Shown here: positions 1-8,573 of the stretch, piece after piece
Layout: each line of letters opens with the position of its first letter
How positions within the stretch are numbered: position 1 is the stretch's first letter
DNA from: Flavobacterium aquaticum
GTDB taxonomy: Bacteria > Bacteroidota > Bacteroidia > Flavobacteriales > Flavobacteriaceae
Length of the DNA stretch: 64,000 nt
NCBI RefSeq assembly: GCF_003259835.1
Contig: NZ_QLMI01000004.1
Coordinates: forward strand, 1 to 64,000
Direction of reading: 5' to 3'
Program-made: the position numbers and the translations under genes
Notes under the pieces: model-generated
Seen by the model: the letters and a program-made list of their open reading frames with translations, nothing else
Told to the model about the DNA's origin: nothing
The model's database searches: none

Positions 1-3000
1 TTACCTGAAAGTTCAACATGAACATTATTAACACCATTTGTTGCAGAACAAACCGAAGTATCTGCTACTGCTACTGCTTCTACAACTGGGTTTGGATTAA
101 CAAAAATTGTAATCGGATTAGATTCATCACCTGAACATCCGTTAGCATGAGGTGTAATTTTAATAGTTATAGTTCCAACAGTTTCTGAATTGTTAAGAGT
201 TGCTATTTGATTAATATTCGACTCATTTCCGCTTGTTACGTAAGTACCTGTAATGTTTGATAAAGTAGCACTCCATGTATATGTTGTTCCTAGCATATTA
301 CTACCTAATACGAAATCTAAAGGACTTCCATCACAAACAGTAGTAGTTACAGTATAATTCAAAACTGGACGCTGGGTAATTGTAATACTTCCCGAAGCTG
401 TTGCTTGAGGGTTACAACCACCAGTAGTTGTAATTGAATAACTTGATAAACCAGCTACATTAGTAGCCCCTGATATAGTTAACAAACCTGTCGCAGCATT
501 ATAGCTATGCGTAACTCCTGTTGGTAATCCTAAAACAGAAACTCCTGTAGCAGTACCAGTAACTTGATATTGAATTGGATCAATTGTAACATCAGCACAT
601 CTTGATTGATTCTCTGTACTAGCTGCTGAAACCAATACAATAGTAGTATTAGCGAACAGATTAACCGTAGAATTAAGCGCAACATTTGAAGTACAAACTC
701 CATCAAAAACACTAACTGTAGTCAATGTCGTACTTGCTGTAACTCCTGCAACATTCACAATTCCAACACCAGAAGCAGTAATAGCAACGTTTTGTACTGG
801 ATTTCCATCAACACTGTAAGCAACCTGAGAATTAGGTGTAGCGTTTATTGTAAAGGTTGCTGTTGAACCTAAACAAATTGGTCCATTATTAGTAACACTA
901 AATATTGTTGGTAATGGTAATTGTTGAGATATTACAAAAGACGTAGAATTTGCTGAAGAACAACTTCCGTTGCCTGCTGAAACCACATAACCTGTTCCAA
1001 ATGTCATTCCTGAAACTAATCCTCCTGCTCCAACTGTTGGTCCTGCCGGAGTGAAAGTATAGGTTAACGTTGCATCGTAATTTGTAATTGTTGCAAATCC
1101 ATCTGCCAAACACGTTGGTGCTGTTACTGAAACGGTTGGTACAACTGGCGTAACCAAAATACCTAAATTAGTAAACGATGCTGATGATGCCGATGTACAA
1201 GTAGCATTTGATGCTGTAACACTGTAAGATGTTCCAACTGTCATTCCTGAAATCAATCCACCTGCTCCAACTGTTGGTCCTGCTGGTGTGAAAGTATAAG
1301 TTAACGTTCCATCGTAATTTGTAATTGTACTAAATCCATCCGCCGAACACGTTGGTGGTGTAGTTGTGATTGTTGGAACTGCTGGTGTAGGTAAAATTGA
1401 ATTTACACTGAAAGATGCTGAATCAACTGAAGAACAACTTCCGTTGCCTGCAGAAACTACATAACCTGTTCCAAATGTCATTCCTGAAACTAATCCTCCT
1501 GCTCCAACTGTTGCTCCTGCCGGAGTGAAAGTATAAGTTAACGTTCCATCGTAATTTGTAATTGTTGCAAATCCATCTGCTAAACACGTTGGTGCTGTTA
1601 CTGAAATTGTTGGTACAACTGGCGTTACCAAAATACCTAAATTAGTAAACGATGCTGATGATGCCGATGTACATGTAGCATTTGATGCTGTAACACTGTA
1701 AGATGTTCCAACTGTCATTCCTGAAATCAATCCACCTGCTCCAACTGTTGGTCCTGCTGGTGTGAAAGTATAAGTTAACGTTCCGTCGTAATTTGTAATT
1801 GTACTAAATCCATCCGCCGAACACGTTGGTGGTGTAGCTGTAATTGTTGGAACTGCTGGTGTAGGTAAAATTGAATTTACACTGAAAGATGCTGAATCAA
1901 CTGAAGAACAACTTCCGTTACCTGCTGAAACCACATAACCTGTTCCAAATGTCATTCCTGAAACCAATCCTCCTGCTCCAACTGTTGGTCCTGCCGGAGT
2001 GAAAGTATAAGTTAACGTTCCATCGTAATTTGTAATTGTTGCAAATCCATCTGCTAAACACGTTGGTGCTGTTACTGAAATTGTTGGTACAACAGGAACA
2101 GACAAAGTTGCTACATTAGTAAACGGACTTGATGCTAATGATGTACATGTAGCATTTCCTGCAGTTAATGTGTAAGAAGTACCTAAGGTCATTCCTGATA
2201 TTAAACCTGACGCATCAATTGTAGGACCAACTGGTGAGAAAGTATAAGTTAACGTTCCATCATAATTAGTAACAGTACTAAATCCATCCGCTGAACACGT
2301 TGGTGGTGTAGTTGTAATAGTTGGAACTGCTGGTGTAGGTGAAATAGTAACTGTAGCAGTATTTGTTAAGTTAGTATCACAAATTCCTAATACAATTTCA
2401 CTTAAAGTTATTGTTATATCAACAGTTGCACCTGGAACAGTAACTGTACCATCACCAGACGTATCTAATGTTACAAATTGAATCGGATTTCCATTTATAC
2501 TATAAAAAACATCAGCTCCTGCGGTACCTGACAATGTAAATATAGCATTAGCCCCAGCACAAATTGGTCCATTAGCTGTTAATGAAGTAAAACTTGGATT
2601 TGAATTTATTGTAATGGTACCATTTAAAATTAAATTTGGTGAACATCCATCAGTTTCAACTTCATAACCAAAAGTACCTGTTTGAGTTGGAATTCCGCTA
2701 ATTGTTAAAACATCTCCACTGTAAACAGCACTTAATCCTGTAGGCAAATCTCTAACGATTACATTAGTAGCATCTCCTGCCGTTTCATAAGTAATGTTAA
2801 CAATAGGATCACCAAAACAAATAGTCTGATTTGCAGTTGATGGCGCAGAGGTTAAATCAATATCACAAGCTGGCACAACACAATCAACAAACAAATCGAA
2901 AGTTGTTAGTTCTTGACATGGACCTGCAGATATAACAACTATAATTGTAGTATCATCATTAGTAGTGTAATTTGCTGGATCAGTAATTACATTACCTGTA

Positions 3001-3980
3001 ACACCATCAGTAAATTCGAAAGTAAAACTTGCAGGGTCGCTTGGCGCTACCAAATCGTCTAAATAATCATTCAAATTAAATATTGGATCACACTCACCCG
3101 CTGGACTTGAGAAAGGGCCAATATTATTATAATTAATTGCACCAATAAGACTTACTTCAACATCATCAGTAGCAATATCAGAACAACCTGGCCTTGTAAC
3201 GCTTACCGTCCATGTTCCGCTCTGACTAACTGAAGTTGTATTTGTAGTTGTTGTATATTGAAAAACACCATTTAAATACCAAGAGTATACTGGAGAACCA
3301 GGTGTTGTTGGTGCTTGTAAAAAGTTAGCTGTTAAAGTAACACTAGTTGCTGAACCACACAAAATTCTGTCTGGCCCTAAAGTAACACCACAAACAATTT
3401 CACATGAAATCTGACCCGAAGAAGGCGTTTCATTAATTTGATTTATCGTATAAGTACCTTGTTGACCATTAAAGTTTGTAACTAACAACAAATAAACTTC
3501 GCCTGCAACCGCATTAGGAATATGTACTGTCTCATCAAATGTCCCTGAATAACTTGCATCAACAAGATTACATGGTCCTGTATATGTTGACCCTGGAAAT
3601 CCAGATAAATTATTACATATACTAGACATATTATTATTAGGAAATGGTCCCCACAAAGCAAAGTCAACGTCAATACCAGTTCCAGAATTATTAAATTGCT
3701 GTAAATTCAATTCGATTGGACCTGACTGACCAATTTGAAATGTAAACCAAGCAGGACGAGGAGTTGACCCTAAAGATCCATTATTCCCATGACTTCCACT
3801 CCCTCCACATCCAGTTATAGGTCCATAACCCGTTTGGTTACCTCCAGGAGTACCAGTGTATGTATTATTATAAGGACCTCCTTGCCCAGAACACATTGCA
3901 GAAGCTGAAGCACAATCAGGTGATTGAGCAAAAGTAAAACTTACACTAAACAGTAAAAATAAAAGTAGTAATTTCTTCAT
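1..3980 (-). CDS. Giant secreted adhesin-like repeat protein, N-terminal part (C-terminus outside window)
   Basis: The reading frame starts at the ATG ending at 3980 and is open to the left edge, so 1326 residues are seen and the C-terminus is missing. A signal peptide (MKKLLLLFLLFSVSFTFAQ) is followed by a Cys-rich globular N-terminal domain of about 170 residues (CASASAMCSGQGGPYN region, then IDVDFALWGPF), which is common in Flavobacterial surface proteins that end in a gliding-motility/type IX sorting domain. Many Ig-like or PKD-like beta modules follow. Residues of about 545-1020 form six tandem 79-residue units. No sorting domain is visible because the end is cut off; type IX export is an inference from the family. 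The gene starts 6 bp after the small secreted protein at 3987-4400, so the two are probably cotranscribed. The role is probably surface adhesion. Confidence 0.8.
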   Translation of the reverse strand, partial: MKKLLLLFLLFSVSFTFAQSPDCASASAMCSGQGGPYNNTYTGTPGGNQTGYGPITGCGGSGSHGNNGSLGSTPRPAWFTFQIGQSGPIELNLQQFNNSGTGIDVDFALWGPFPNNNMSSICNNLSGFPGSTYTGPCNLVDASYSGTFDETVHIPNAVAGEVYLLLVTNFNGQQGTYTINQINETPSSGQISCEIVCGVTLGPDRILCGSATSVTLTANFLQAPTTPGSPVYSWYLNGVFQYTTTTNTTSVSQSGTWTVSVTRPGCSDIATDDVEVSLIGAINYNNIGPFSSPAGECDPIFNLNDYLDDLVAPSDPASFTFEFTDGVTGNVITDPANYTTNDDTTIIVVISAGPCQELTTFDLFVDCVVPACDIDLTSAPSTANQTICFGDPIVNITYETAGDATNVIVRDLPTGLSAVYSGDVLTISGIPTQTGTFGYEVETDGCSPNLILNGTITINSNPSFTSLTANGPICAGANAIFTLSGTAGADVFYSINGNPIQFVTLDTSGDGTVTVPGATVDITITLSEIVLGICDTNLTNTATVTISPTPAVPTITTTPPTCSADGFSTVTNYDGTLTYTFSPVGPTIDASGLISGMTLGTSYTLTAGNATCTSLASSPFTNVATLSVPVVPTISVTAPTCLADGFATITNYDGTLTYTFTPAGPTVGAGGLVSGMTFGTGYVVSAGNGSCSSVDSASFSVNSILPTPAVPTITATPPTCSADGFSTITNYDGTLTYTFTPAGPTVGAGGLISGMTVGTSYSVTASNATCTSASSASFTNLGILVTPVVPTISVTAPTCLADGFATITNYDGTLTYTFTPAGATVGAGGLVSGMTFGTGYVVSAGNGSCSSVDSASFSVNSILPTPAVPTITTTPPTCSADGFSTITNYDGTLTYTFTPAGPTVGAGGLISGMTVGTSYSVTASNATCTSASSASFTNLGILVTPVVPTVSVTAPTCLADGFATITNYDATLTYTFTPAGPTVGAGGLVSGMTFGTGYVVSAGNGSCSSANSTSFVISQQLPLPTIFSVTNNGPICLGSTATFTINATPNSQVAYSVDGNPVQNVAITASGVGIVNVAGVTASTTLTTVSVFDGVCTSNVALNSTVNLFANTTIVLVSAASTENQSRCADVTIDPIQYQVTGTATGVSVLGLPTGVTHSYNAATGLLTISGATNVAGLSSYSITTTGGCNPQATASGSITITQRPVLNYTVTTTVCDGSPLDFVLGSNMLGTTYTWSATLSNITGTYVTSGNESNINQIATLNNSETVGTITIKITPHANGCSGDESNPITIFVNPNPVVEAVAVADTSVCSATNGVNNVHVELSG
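910..2340 (-). repeat. Six tandem 237-bp (79-residue) coding repeats with two alternating subtypes
   Basis: The shared word CACGTTGGT recurs at 1111, 1348, 1585, 1822, 2059 and 2296, exactly 237 bp apart. Read in protein order the units alternate B-A-B-A-B-A. A units carry TAPTCLADGFATITNYDGT, end in FGTGYVVSAGNGSCSS and then SVNSILPTP. B units carry TPPTCSADGFSTITNYDGT and VGTSYSVTASNATCTS, then TNLGILVTP. Each unit has two conserved cysteines. The real period is therefore 474 bp. The first unit (2104-2340) is the most diverged, and the central four are nearly identical. Confidence 0.9.
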
Positions 3981-3986
3981 CTTTCT

Positions 3987-4400
3987 TTATTTTAAAAATG
4001 AAAAATAAGACCAATCAGAAACTTGTTTTTCTCTATTTTCGGTAACAACAACTCTCCATTTAAAACATTTAGCCATTTGATCTAAATGAATTAGTTGATG
4101 ACTTCCTTTAGTTGAAAAGTTATCTTTGTTTAATACAGAAAACTGTGATTTAAAATCAGAAGCGTTTACTCCATTAAAACAATCATAAATAGTAACAACT
4201 TCAATTGAAACTTGTTTACCTTTTAGATCAATTGTTGAAAAATCCCATGAGATTTTAGCATTATTGATGTAATCAAATTTTGCATCTTCAACTTTTTCCA
4301 CCGTTACTCCTTTTAAAAAAGGAGAATTAGTATTCAATTTCGTTTGAGAAAATCCCACTTGAAACAAAATAAAAATACTAAATAGTAAAATTTTTTTCAT
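3987..4400 (-). CDS. Small secreted hypothetical protein upstream of the adhesin
   Basis: A 137-residue protein with a clear signal peptide (MKKILLFSIFILFQVGFSQ) and a soluble mature part of about 118 residues rich in beta-prone segments; it has two cysteines (YDCFNG and AKCFKW). I do not recognise the family. It ends 6 bp before the giant adhesin gene and has its own -7 box (4433-4440), so it is probably the first gene of a two-gene transcript. That context suggests an accessory or companion of the adhesin, but this is an inference from position only. It is not a PorP/SprF-type barrel, being much too short. Confidence 0.7.
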   Translation of the reverse strand: MKKILLFSIFILFQVGFSQTKLNTNSPFLKGVTVEKVEDAKFDYINNAKISWDFSTIDLKGKQVSIEVVTIYDCFNGVNASDFKSQFSVLNKDNFSTKGSHQLIHLDQMAKCFKWRVVVTENREKQVSDWSYFSFLK

Positions 4401-4432
4401 TTTTATAGTTTGATAATTAGTTTATAGAACCA

Positions 4433-4440
4433 CAAATTTA
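4433..4440 (-). promoter_or_regulatory. -7 box TAAATTTG for the secreted-protein/adhesin transcript
   Basis: The minus-strand octamer matches the Bacteroidetes -7 consensus TAnnTTTG and lies 33 bp upstream of the ATG at 4400. No clear TTTG -33 element was seen. Confidence 0.45.
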
Positions 4441-4511
4441 ACAAAAATTTAAACTTACTTACTTTTTTTTCAATAATTAACATTTAAAAATATTTTTTAA
4501 AGTTTATTATT

Positions 4512-4519
4512 TATCTTTG
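4512..4519 (+). promoter_or_regulatory. -7 box TATCTTTG for folE
   Basis: It matches TAnnTTTG and lies 38 bp upstream of the ATG at 4558. The in-frame TTG at 4534 is only 15 bp past the box, which supports the ATG as the start. Confidence 0.5.
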
Positions 4520-4557
4520 CATCACTTTTAAAATTGCTATTAAAACTAATTGGTAAG

Positions 4558-5229
4558 ATGATACAAAACGAGGATTTTCAAGACGAAATAGGAAACGATC
4601 ATATTGCAACAAGTGCACAAACTCCATTACGTGAAGATGCATTTGCTATTTCTGACGATGAAAAAATTGAGTTGATTAAAAAAGATGTTGAACATATTTT
4701 AAACACATTAGGTTTAGATTTAACAGACGACAGTTTAAAAGGCACACCAAATCGTGTGGCTAAAATGTTTGTTAAAGAAATCTTTGGAGGTTTAAATCCA
4801 AACAAAAAGCCGGGTTCTTCTACATTTGACAATAAATATAAGTATGGTGAAATGTTAGTTGAAAAAAACATTGTGGTTTATTCAACTTGTGAACATCACT
4901 TACTTCCTATTGTAGGTCGTGCTCATGTAGCTTACATTTCTAATGGAACCGTAGTTGGTTTATCTAAAATGAATCGAATTGTTGATTACTACGCTAAAAG
5001 ACCACAAGTTCAAGAACGTTTAACAATTCAAATTGTTCAAGAGTTACAAAAGGTTTTAGGAACTGATGATGTAGCTTGTGTGATTGATGCGAAACACTTA
5101 TGTGTAAACTCTAGAGGTATTCGCGATATTGAAAGTAGTACAGTTACTGCTGAATTTGGCGGAAAATTCAAAGAAGATAAAGTAAGAAGAGAGTTTTTGG
5201 ATTATATTAAGTTGGATACGCAGTTTTAA
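4558..5229 (+). CDS. folE: GTP cyclohydrolase I
   Basis: GTP cyclohydrolase I opens GTP and rearranges it to 7,8-dihydroneopterin triphosphate, the first step of tetrahydrofolate synthesis, in the cytoplasm. The family signatures are present: GTPNRVAKM, the zinc site STCEHHLLP with its Cys and two His residues, GRAHVAYI, KMNRIVDYYAKRPQVQERL, and the second zinc Cys in AKHLCVNSRG. From the ATG at 4558 the protein is 223 residues, the usual length of the bacterial enzyme (222 in E. coli). An upstream in-frame TTG at 4534 would add eight residues, but it lies almost on the transcription start and is rejected. The gene appears monocistronic; the following 317 bp are non-coding. Confidence 0.97.
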   Translation: MIQNEDFQDEIGNDHIATSAQTPLREDAFAISDDEKIELIKKDVEHILNTLGLDLTDDSLKGTPNRVAKMFVKEIFGGLNPNKKPGSSTFDNKYKYGEMLVEKNIVVYSTCEHHLLPIVGRAHVAYISNGTVVGLSKMNRIVDYYAKRPQVQERLTIQIVQELQKVLGTDDVACVIDAKHLCVNSRGIRDIESSTVTAEFGGKFKEDKVRREFLDYIKLDTQF

Positions 5230-5390
5230 GTTGAGAGTTGGGAGTCTTTGCTAAACTTTGTTTAGAAGTTACCTAAGGTTAGGAGATTCCTTGCAAGCTC
5301 GGAATGACAAAACCTGAAACTTGAAACCTGAAACTAAAAACCAACAAAAGCAATCTGTTAACTGAGACTGTCAACTGAAAACTAAAAACT
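5230..5390. repeat. Intergenic spacer of short reiterated words
   Basis: The spacer between folE and the structured element contains words that recur elsewhere in the window: GAGTTGGGAGT, CTTGCAAGCTCGGAATGACAAA, and a run built from CCTGAAAC/CTTGAAAC and AACTGAAAACTAAAAACT. The CTTGAAAC words are the reverse complement of those at 57400-57430. It has no open frame of note and no terminator that I can see for folE. Confidence 0.5.
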
Positions 5391-5531
5391 AGCCCTGATA
5401 GCAATGAAAAGCCCACAGCAATAAAAATATAGTTTTTGTTGTTTTAAAAATGCGACCTAAGAAGCACTTTTTAAAACATAGAAAAACAGATTTTTATGCG
5501 AGGACTTGAAATGAATAGCAGGAATAGCTTC
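5391..5531 (+). ncRNA. Flavobacterial structured element, copy 1 (candidate Flavo-1-like RNA)
   Basis: The element begins AGCCCTGATAG and ends ATAGCAGGAATAGCTT. CCTG at the 5' side pairs with CAGG at the 3' side. A second, shorter copy at 53724-53800 has CCCG pairing with CGGG at the same place and shares ATAGCRGGAA at its 3' end, so one base pair has changed on both sides. The internal part (5410-5510) has little in common with copy 2. I recall similar AGCCC(T/C)GATAG...ATAGCGGGA sequences between many Flavobacterium genes, and the Rfam family Flavo-1 may be the match; I could not test this. It directly precedes cysS and covers the first codons of the long cysS reading frame. Confidence 0.5.
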
Positions 5532-5546
5532 AAAAAAAATATCAAA

Positions 5547-7031
5547 ATGGAATTACATAAAAATCAAACGTTAAAAATATACAACACGCTTTCGGGCGAG
5601 AAAGAAACCTTTACCCCTATTCATGAAGGAAATATTGGTATGTATGTTTGCGGTCCTACGGTTTACAGCAATGTGCACTTAGGAAACGTGCGTACGTTTA
5701 TGAGTTTTGATGTGATTTTTAGATATTTATTACATTTAGATTACAAAGTTAGATACGTTAGAAACATTACCGATGCCGGGCATTTAACCGATGACGGCGA
5801 TGTAGATAACGACCGTTTTGTGAAACAATCACGCTTGGAGAAATTAGAACCTATGGAAATCGTACAGAAATATACGGTGGATTTTCACAAGGTTTTGGAT
5901 ACATTTAATTTTCTTCCACCAACGATTGAACCTACTGCAACGGGACATATATTAGAGCAAATTGAGTTAACTCAAAAATTAATTGATACTGGATTTGCTT
6001 ACGAAAGCAATGGCTCAGTTTATTTTGATGTGTTTGCTTACAACCAAAAAGGAATGAATTATGGCGAATTGAGTAACCGTAACATCGAAGAACTTTTTGC
6101 AAATACGCGCGATTTAGACGGACAAAACGAAAAGAAAAATCCACAAGATTTTGCACTTTGGAAAAATGCTTCTCCGGCTCACATTATGCGTTGGAACTCG
6201 CCTTGGGGTGAAGGTTTTCCAGGTTGGCATTTAGAGTGTACGGCGATGAGTACAAAATACTTGGGCGAAACATTTGATATTCATGGTGGTGGAATGGATT
6301 TGAAATTCCCGCATCATGAGTGTGAAGTGGCACAAGGAAAAGCTTGTAATGGTCATTCGCCAGTGAATTTTTGGATGCACACCAATATGTTAACCATGAA
6401 CGGTTTACGCATGAGTAAATCGACAGGAAATTATATTCTTCCGATGGAATTGGTTACGGGTGAAAATACTTTTTTTGAAAAACCATTTGCACCAAATATT
6501 GTACGTTTTTGTTTCTTACAAGCGCATTACAGAAGTGTTTTAGACATTTCAAACGATGCGATGTTAGCTAGTGAAAAAGGATATTCTCGTTTAATGGAAT
6601 CGTACAAGTTAATTCCGATGTTGAAAGCAAGCAACAGTTCTACTTTAGATATTGCAAGTTGGAAACAAAGTTGTTATGATGCAATGAATGACGATTTTAA
6701 CACACCTATTTTAATTGCACAATTATTTGAAGGCGCGCGTTACATTAATTTGGTAAACGACGGAAAGGAATCGTTAACAGCAGAAGATATTCAACTATTA
6801 GAAAATACAATTTCAAATTTCTTATTTGATGTGTTAGGAATTAGCAACGAAGCTTCAGGAAATTCAAATACCACTGAAAAATTAAGTGGTGTTGTTGAAA
6901 TGTTAATTGGAATGCGAAACGAAGCCAGAGCAAACAAAAACTTTGCTTTATCGGATCAAATTCGTGACCAATTATTAGCTTTAGGCATTCAATTAAAAGA
7001 CGGAAAAGAAGGAACTAGTTTTACTTTTTAA
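5547..7031 (+). CDS. cysS: Cysteinyl-tRNA synthetase
   Basis: Class I aminoacyl-tRNA synthetase that charges tRNA-Cys. It has the HIGH-like motif [10 protein letters not shown] with upstream zinc ligand Cys (YVCGPTVYS), the other zinc ligands in WHLECTAMS and HHECEVAQ, and the KMSKS motif as RMSKSTGN. The start is set at ATG 5547 ([18 protein letters not shown]), which gives 494 residues, a normal length. The frame is open to 5496 and has an earlier ATG, but those 17 codons lie in the structured intergenic element at 5391-5531 and look nothing like the family N-terminus. A terminator hairpin follows at 7040-7066. Confidence 0.96.
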   Translation: MELHKNQTLKIYNTLSGEKETFTPIHEGNIGMYVCGPTVYSNVHLGNVRTFMSFDVIFRYLLHLDYKVRYVRNITDAGHLTDDGDVDNDRFVKQSRLEKLEPMEIVQKYTVDFHKVLDTFNFLPPTIEPTATGHILEQIELTQKLIDTGFAYESNGSVYFDVFAYNQKGMNYGELSNRNIEELFANTRDLDGQNEKKNPQDFALWKNASPAHIMRWNSPWGEGFPGWHLECTAMSTKYLGETFDIHGGGMDLKFPHHECEVAQGKACNGHSPVNFWMHTNMLTMNGLRMSKSTGNYILPMELVTGENTFFEKPFAPNIVRFCFLQAHYRSVLDISNDAMLASEKGYSRLMESYKLIPMLKASNSSTLDIASWKQSCYDAMNDDFNTPILIAQLFEGARYINLVNDGKESLTAEDIQLLENTISNFLFDVLGISNEASGNSNTTEKLSGVVEMLIGMRNEARANKNFALSDQIRDQLLALGIQLKDGKEGTSFTF

Positions 7032-7039
7032 CAATACAA

Positions 7040-7066
7040 AGAATCTCAATTGAGGTTCTTTTTTTT
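7040..7066 (+). terminator. Rho-independent terminator after cysS
   Basis: The arms AGAATCTC and GAGGTTCT (one G-T pair) surround AATT and are followed by eight T. The in-frame TTG used by the long yidD frame lies inside this hairpin. Confidence 0.7.
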
Positions 7067-7076
7067 AATCAATACT

Positions 7077-7334
7077 ATGTGTAGCCAACACCAATCGAAA
7101 TATCCAAAAACACTAAAACAATGGTTTGTTTATCCGTTTGTTTTATTAGTGCGATTTTATCAGGTTGGTATCTCTCCTTTTACACCGGCTACTTGTCGAT
7201 TTGAACCTACGTGTTCTACATATACCATTCAAGCTTTGCAAAAACATGGTTTGTTTAAAGGCGGTTGGTTGGCTTTGAAACGTATTTTTAGTTGTCATCC
7301 TTGGGGAAGAAGCGGTTATGATCCTGTTCCTTGA
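7077..7334 (+). CDS. yidD: Membrane protein insertion efficiency factor YidD
   Basis: Small YidD-family protein of 85 residues that assists YidC-dependent insertion of inner-membrane proteins. The signature is complete: [13 protein letters not shown], then [16 protein letters not shown] with its Cys residues, [21 protein letters not shown] and GYDPVP. The start is ATG 7077 ([16 protein letters not shown]). The open frame extends to a TTG at 7050, but that codon lies in the cysS terminator. In many bacteria yidD sits with rnpA and yidC; here it stands between cysS and lgt. Confidence 0.93.
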   Translation: MCSQHQSKYPKTLKQWFVYPFVLLVRFYQVGISPFTPATCRFEPTCSTYTIQALQKHGLFKGGWLALKRIFSCHPWGRSGYDPVP

Positions 7335-7589
7335 TTTATTTCACAGAGATTCACGGAGTTTTTTTTTATTTTGATTGTGTTGAATCGAGATACGCGGAGC
7401 ATTTGGCTCTTCTGATTTTTAAAATTATTTAAATTTCTTTAATCTGTGTTCCTGATTATTTGTTTCAGGTTTCAGGTTTGAAGTTGATTTTTGAAATTGA
7501 CATTCCTCTTGAAAAAATTTCTTATCGGAATTTTAACAAGTTTCCCAATAATAATATTTATTTTTACGCTTTAATCAGAAACAAAAATT
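7335..7589. repeat. Intergenic spacer with dispersed word repeats
   Basis: The spacer begins with CACAGAGATTCACGGAG and a T run, then GATACGCGGAGC, and later TTTCAGGTTTCAGGTTTGAAGTTGATTTTTGAAATTGA. The same modules occur in the same order at 49935-50050 (CACAGAGATTCGCAGAG, GATACACAGAGC, TTTGAAATTGATTTTTGA), and the last module recurs at 57398-57475. It is probably non-coding. No convincing terminator for yidD or promoter for lgt was found. Confidence 0.5.
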
Positions 7590-8522
7590 ATGATTCACGC
7601 ACTCAATATGGTTTGGAATCCTGCAGAAGGGATTGATTTAGGATTTTTCATGTTACGTTTTTATAGTCTTTCTTGGGTATTGGCTTTTGGATTAGGTTGG
7701 TATGTTATGAAACCTATTTTTTTAAGAGAAAACGAATCGATAGAATCTTTAGACAAGTTATTTGTTTACACTTTGGTAGCTACAATGTTAGGCGCAAGAT
7801 TAGGACACGTGATTTTTTATCAATCAGAATTATTTCATCAAGACCCATTGAGTATTTTATTGCCAATTAGTACAAAACCTACTCTTCATTTCACAGGTTT
7901 TGCTGGATTAGCGAGTCATGGTGCGGCAATCGGAATCATTATTACCATGTTTTACATTCAAAGAAGAGTTATCAAACGTTCGTTTTTATGGATTTTAGAT
8001 AGAATTGTAATTCCTGTTTCATTGGGTGCTATTTTTATTCGTTTAGGTAACTTCATGAACTCTGAAATTGTAGGAACAGAAACAACTTCTTCTTTCGGAA
8101 TTAAATTCTTAAGAGATAAATACAGTACTAATGATGCCATGCAGATTACTCAAATTGGAGATAAGAATGAAGCTTATAATGCAATAGTCACAAATCCTCA
8201 ATTTGCAGAATATTTAGCAGCAGTAACTCCAAAGCATCCTGCACAATTATACGAAGCTATTTGCTATGTTTTTGTTTTCGCCATATTGATGTTCTTATAT
8301 TGGAAAACTGAAGCTAGAAACAAAGCCGGTTATTTATTTGGTTTGTTTTTAATCTTACTTTGGTCGGTACGTTTTGTAGTGGAATTTGTTAAAGAAAGTC
8401 AAGGTGGATTTGAGCAATATCCAATATTTAATGCGCTTTCAACGGGACAATGGTTGAGTATTCCATTTATCCTTATTGGATTTTACTTTGTATGGAAGGC
8501 AAAAGAAGTCAAAGAGAATTAA
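7590..8522 (+). CDS. lgt: Prolipoprotein diacylglyceryl transferase
   Basis: Lgt transfers diacylglycerol from phosphatidylglycerol to the lipobox cysteine of prolipoproteins in the inner membrane. The 310-residue protein is polytopic, with about seven hydrophobic segments. Family landmarks are YSLSWVLAFGLG, ARLGHVIFY, GLASHGAAIG (the HG motif), RLGNFMNSEIVG (the Lgt signature with its Arg and Asn), HPAQLYEAICY and RFVVEFVKE. A hydrophilic insert of about 50 residues (145-195) follows the signature. The ATG at 7590 is the only sensible start. A bidirectional terminator follows, shared with the convergent lipoprotein gene, which is itself a substrate of this enzyme. Confidence 0.96.
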   Translation: MIHALNMVWNPAEGIDLGFFMLRFYSLSWVLAFGLGWYVMKPIFLRENESIESLDKLFVYTLVATMLGARLGHVIFYQSELFHQDPLSILLPISTKPTLHFTGFAGLASHGAAIGIIITMFYIQRRVIKRSFLWILDRIVIPVSLGAIFIRLGNFMNSEIVGTETTSSFGIKFLRDKYSTNDAMQITQIGDKNEAYNAIVTNPQFAEYLAAVTPKHPAQLYEAICYVFVFAILMFLYWKTEARNKAGYLFGLFLILLWSVRFVVEFVKESQGGFEQYPIFNALSTGQWLSIPFILIGFYFVWKAKEVKEN

Positions 8523-8535
8523 TTTATTAAAACAT

Positions 8536-8573
8536 ACAAAAAAGGCGGTTAGAAATCCTAACCGCCTTTTTTT
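8536..8573. terminator. Bidirectional terminator between lgt and the GldH-like gene
   Basis: A 12-bp stem (AAAGGCGGTTAG with CTAACCGCCTTT) and a 5-nt loop, with an A run on the left and a T run on the right, so it can work for both convergent genes. Confidence 0.85.

Noticed and set aside
530..1113. Short minus-strand frames inside the adhesin region
   Set aside because: They lie in other frames of the long adhesin reading frame, have no start signals and biased composition, and are shadows of it.
910..2340. Regular repeats that might be a CRISPR array
   Set aside because: The period is 237 bp, the units are coding throughout and there are no short identical repeats with unique spacers.
4534..4557. 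Longer folE N-terminus from TTG 4534
   Set aside because: The codon lies just 15 bp past the -7 box; ATG 4558 gives the normal length and a better leader.
7050..7076. Longer yidD N-terminus from TTG 7050
   Set aside because: The codon lies within the cysS terminator hairpin.
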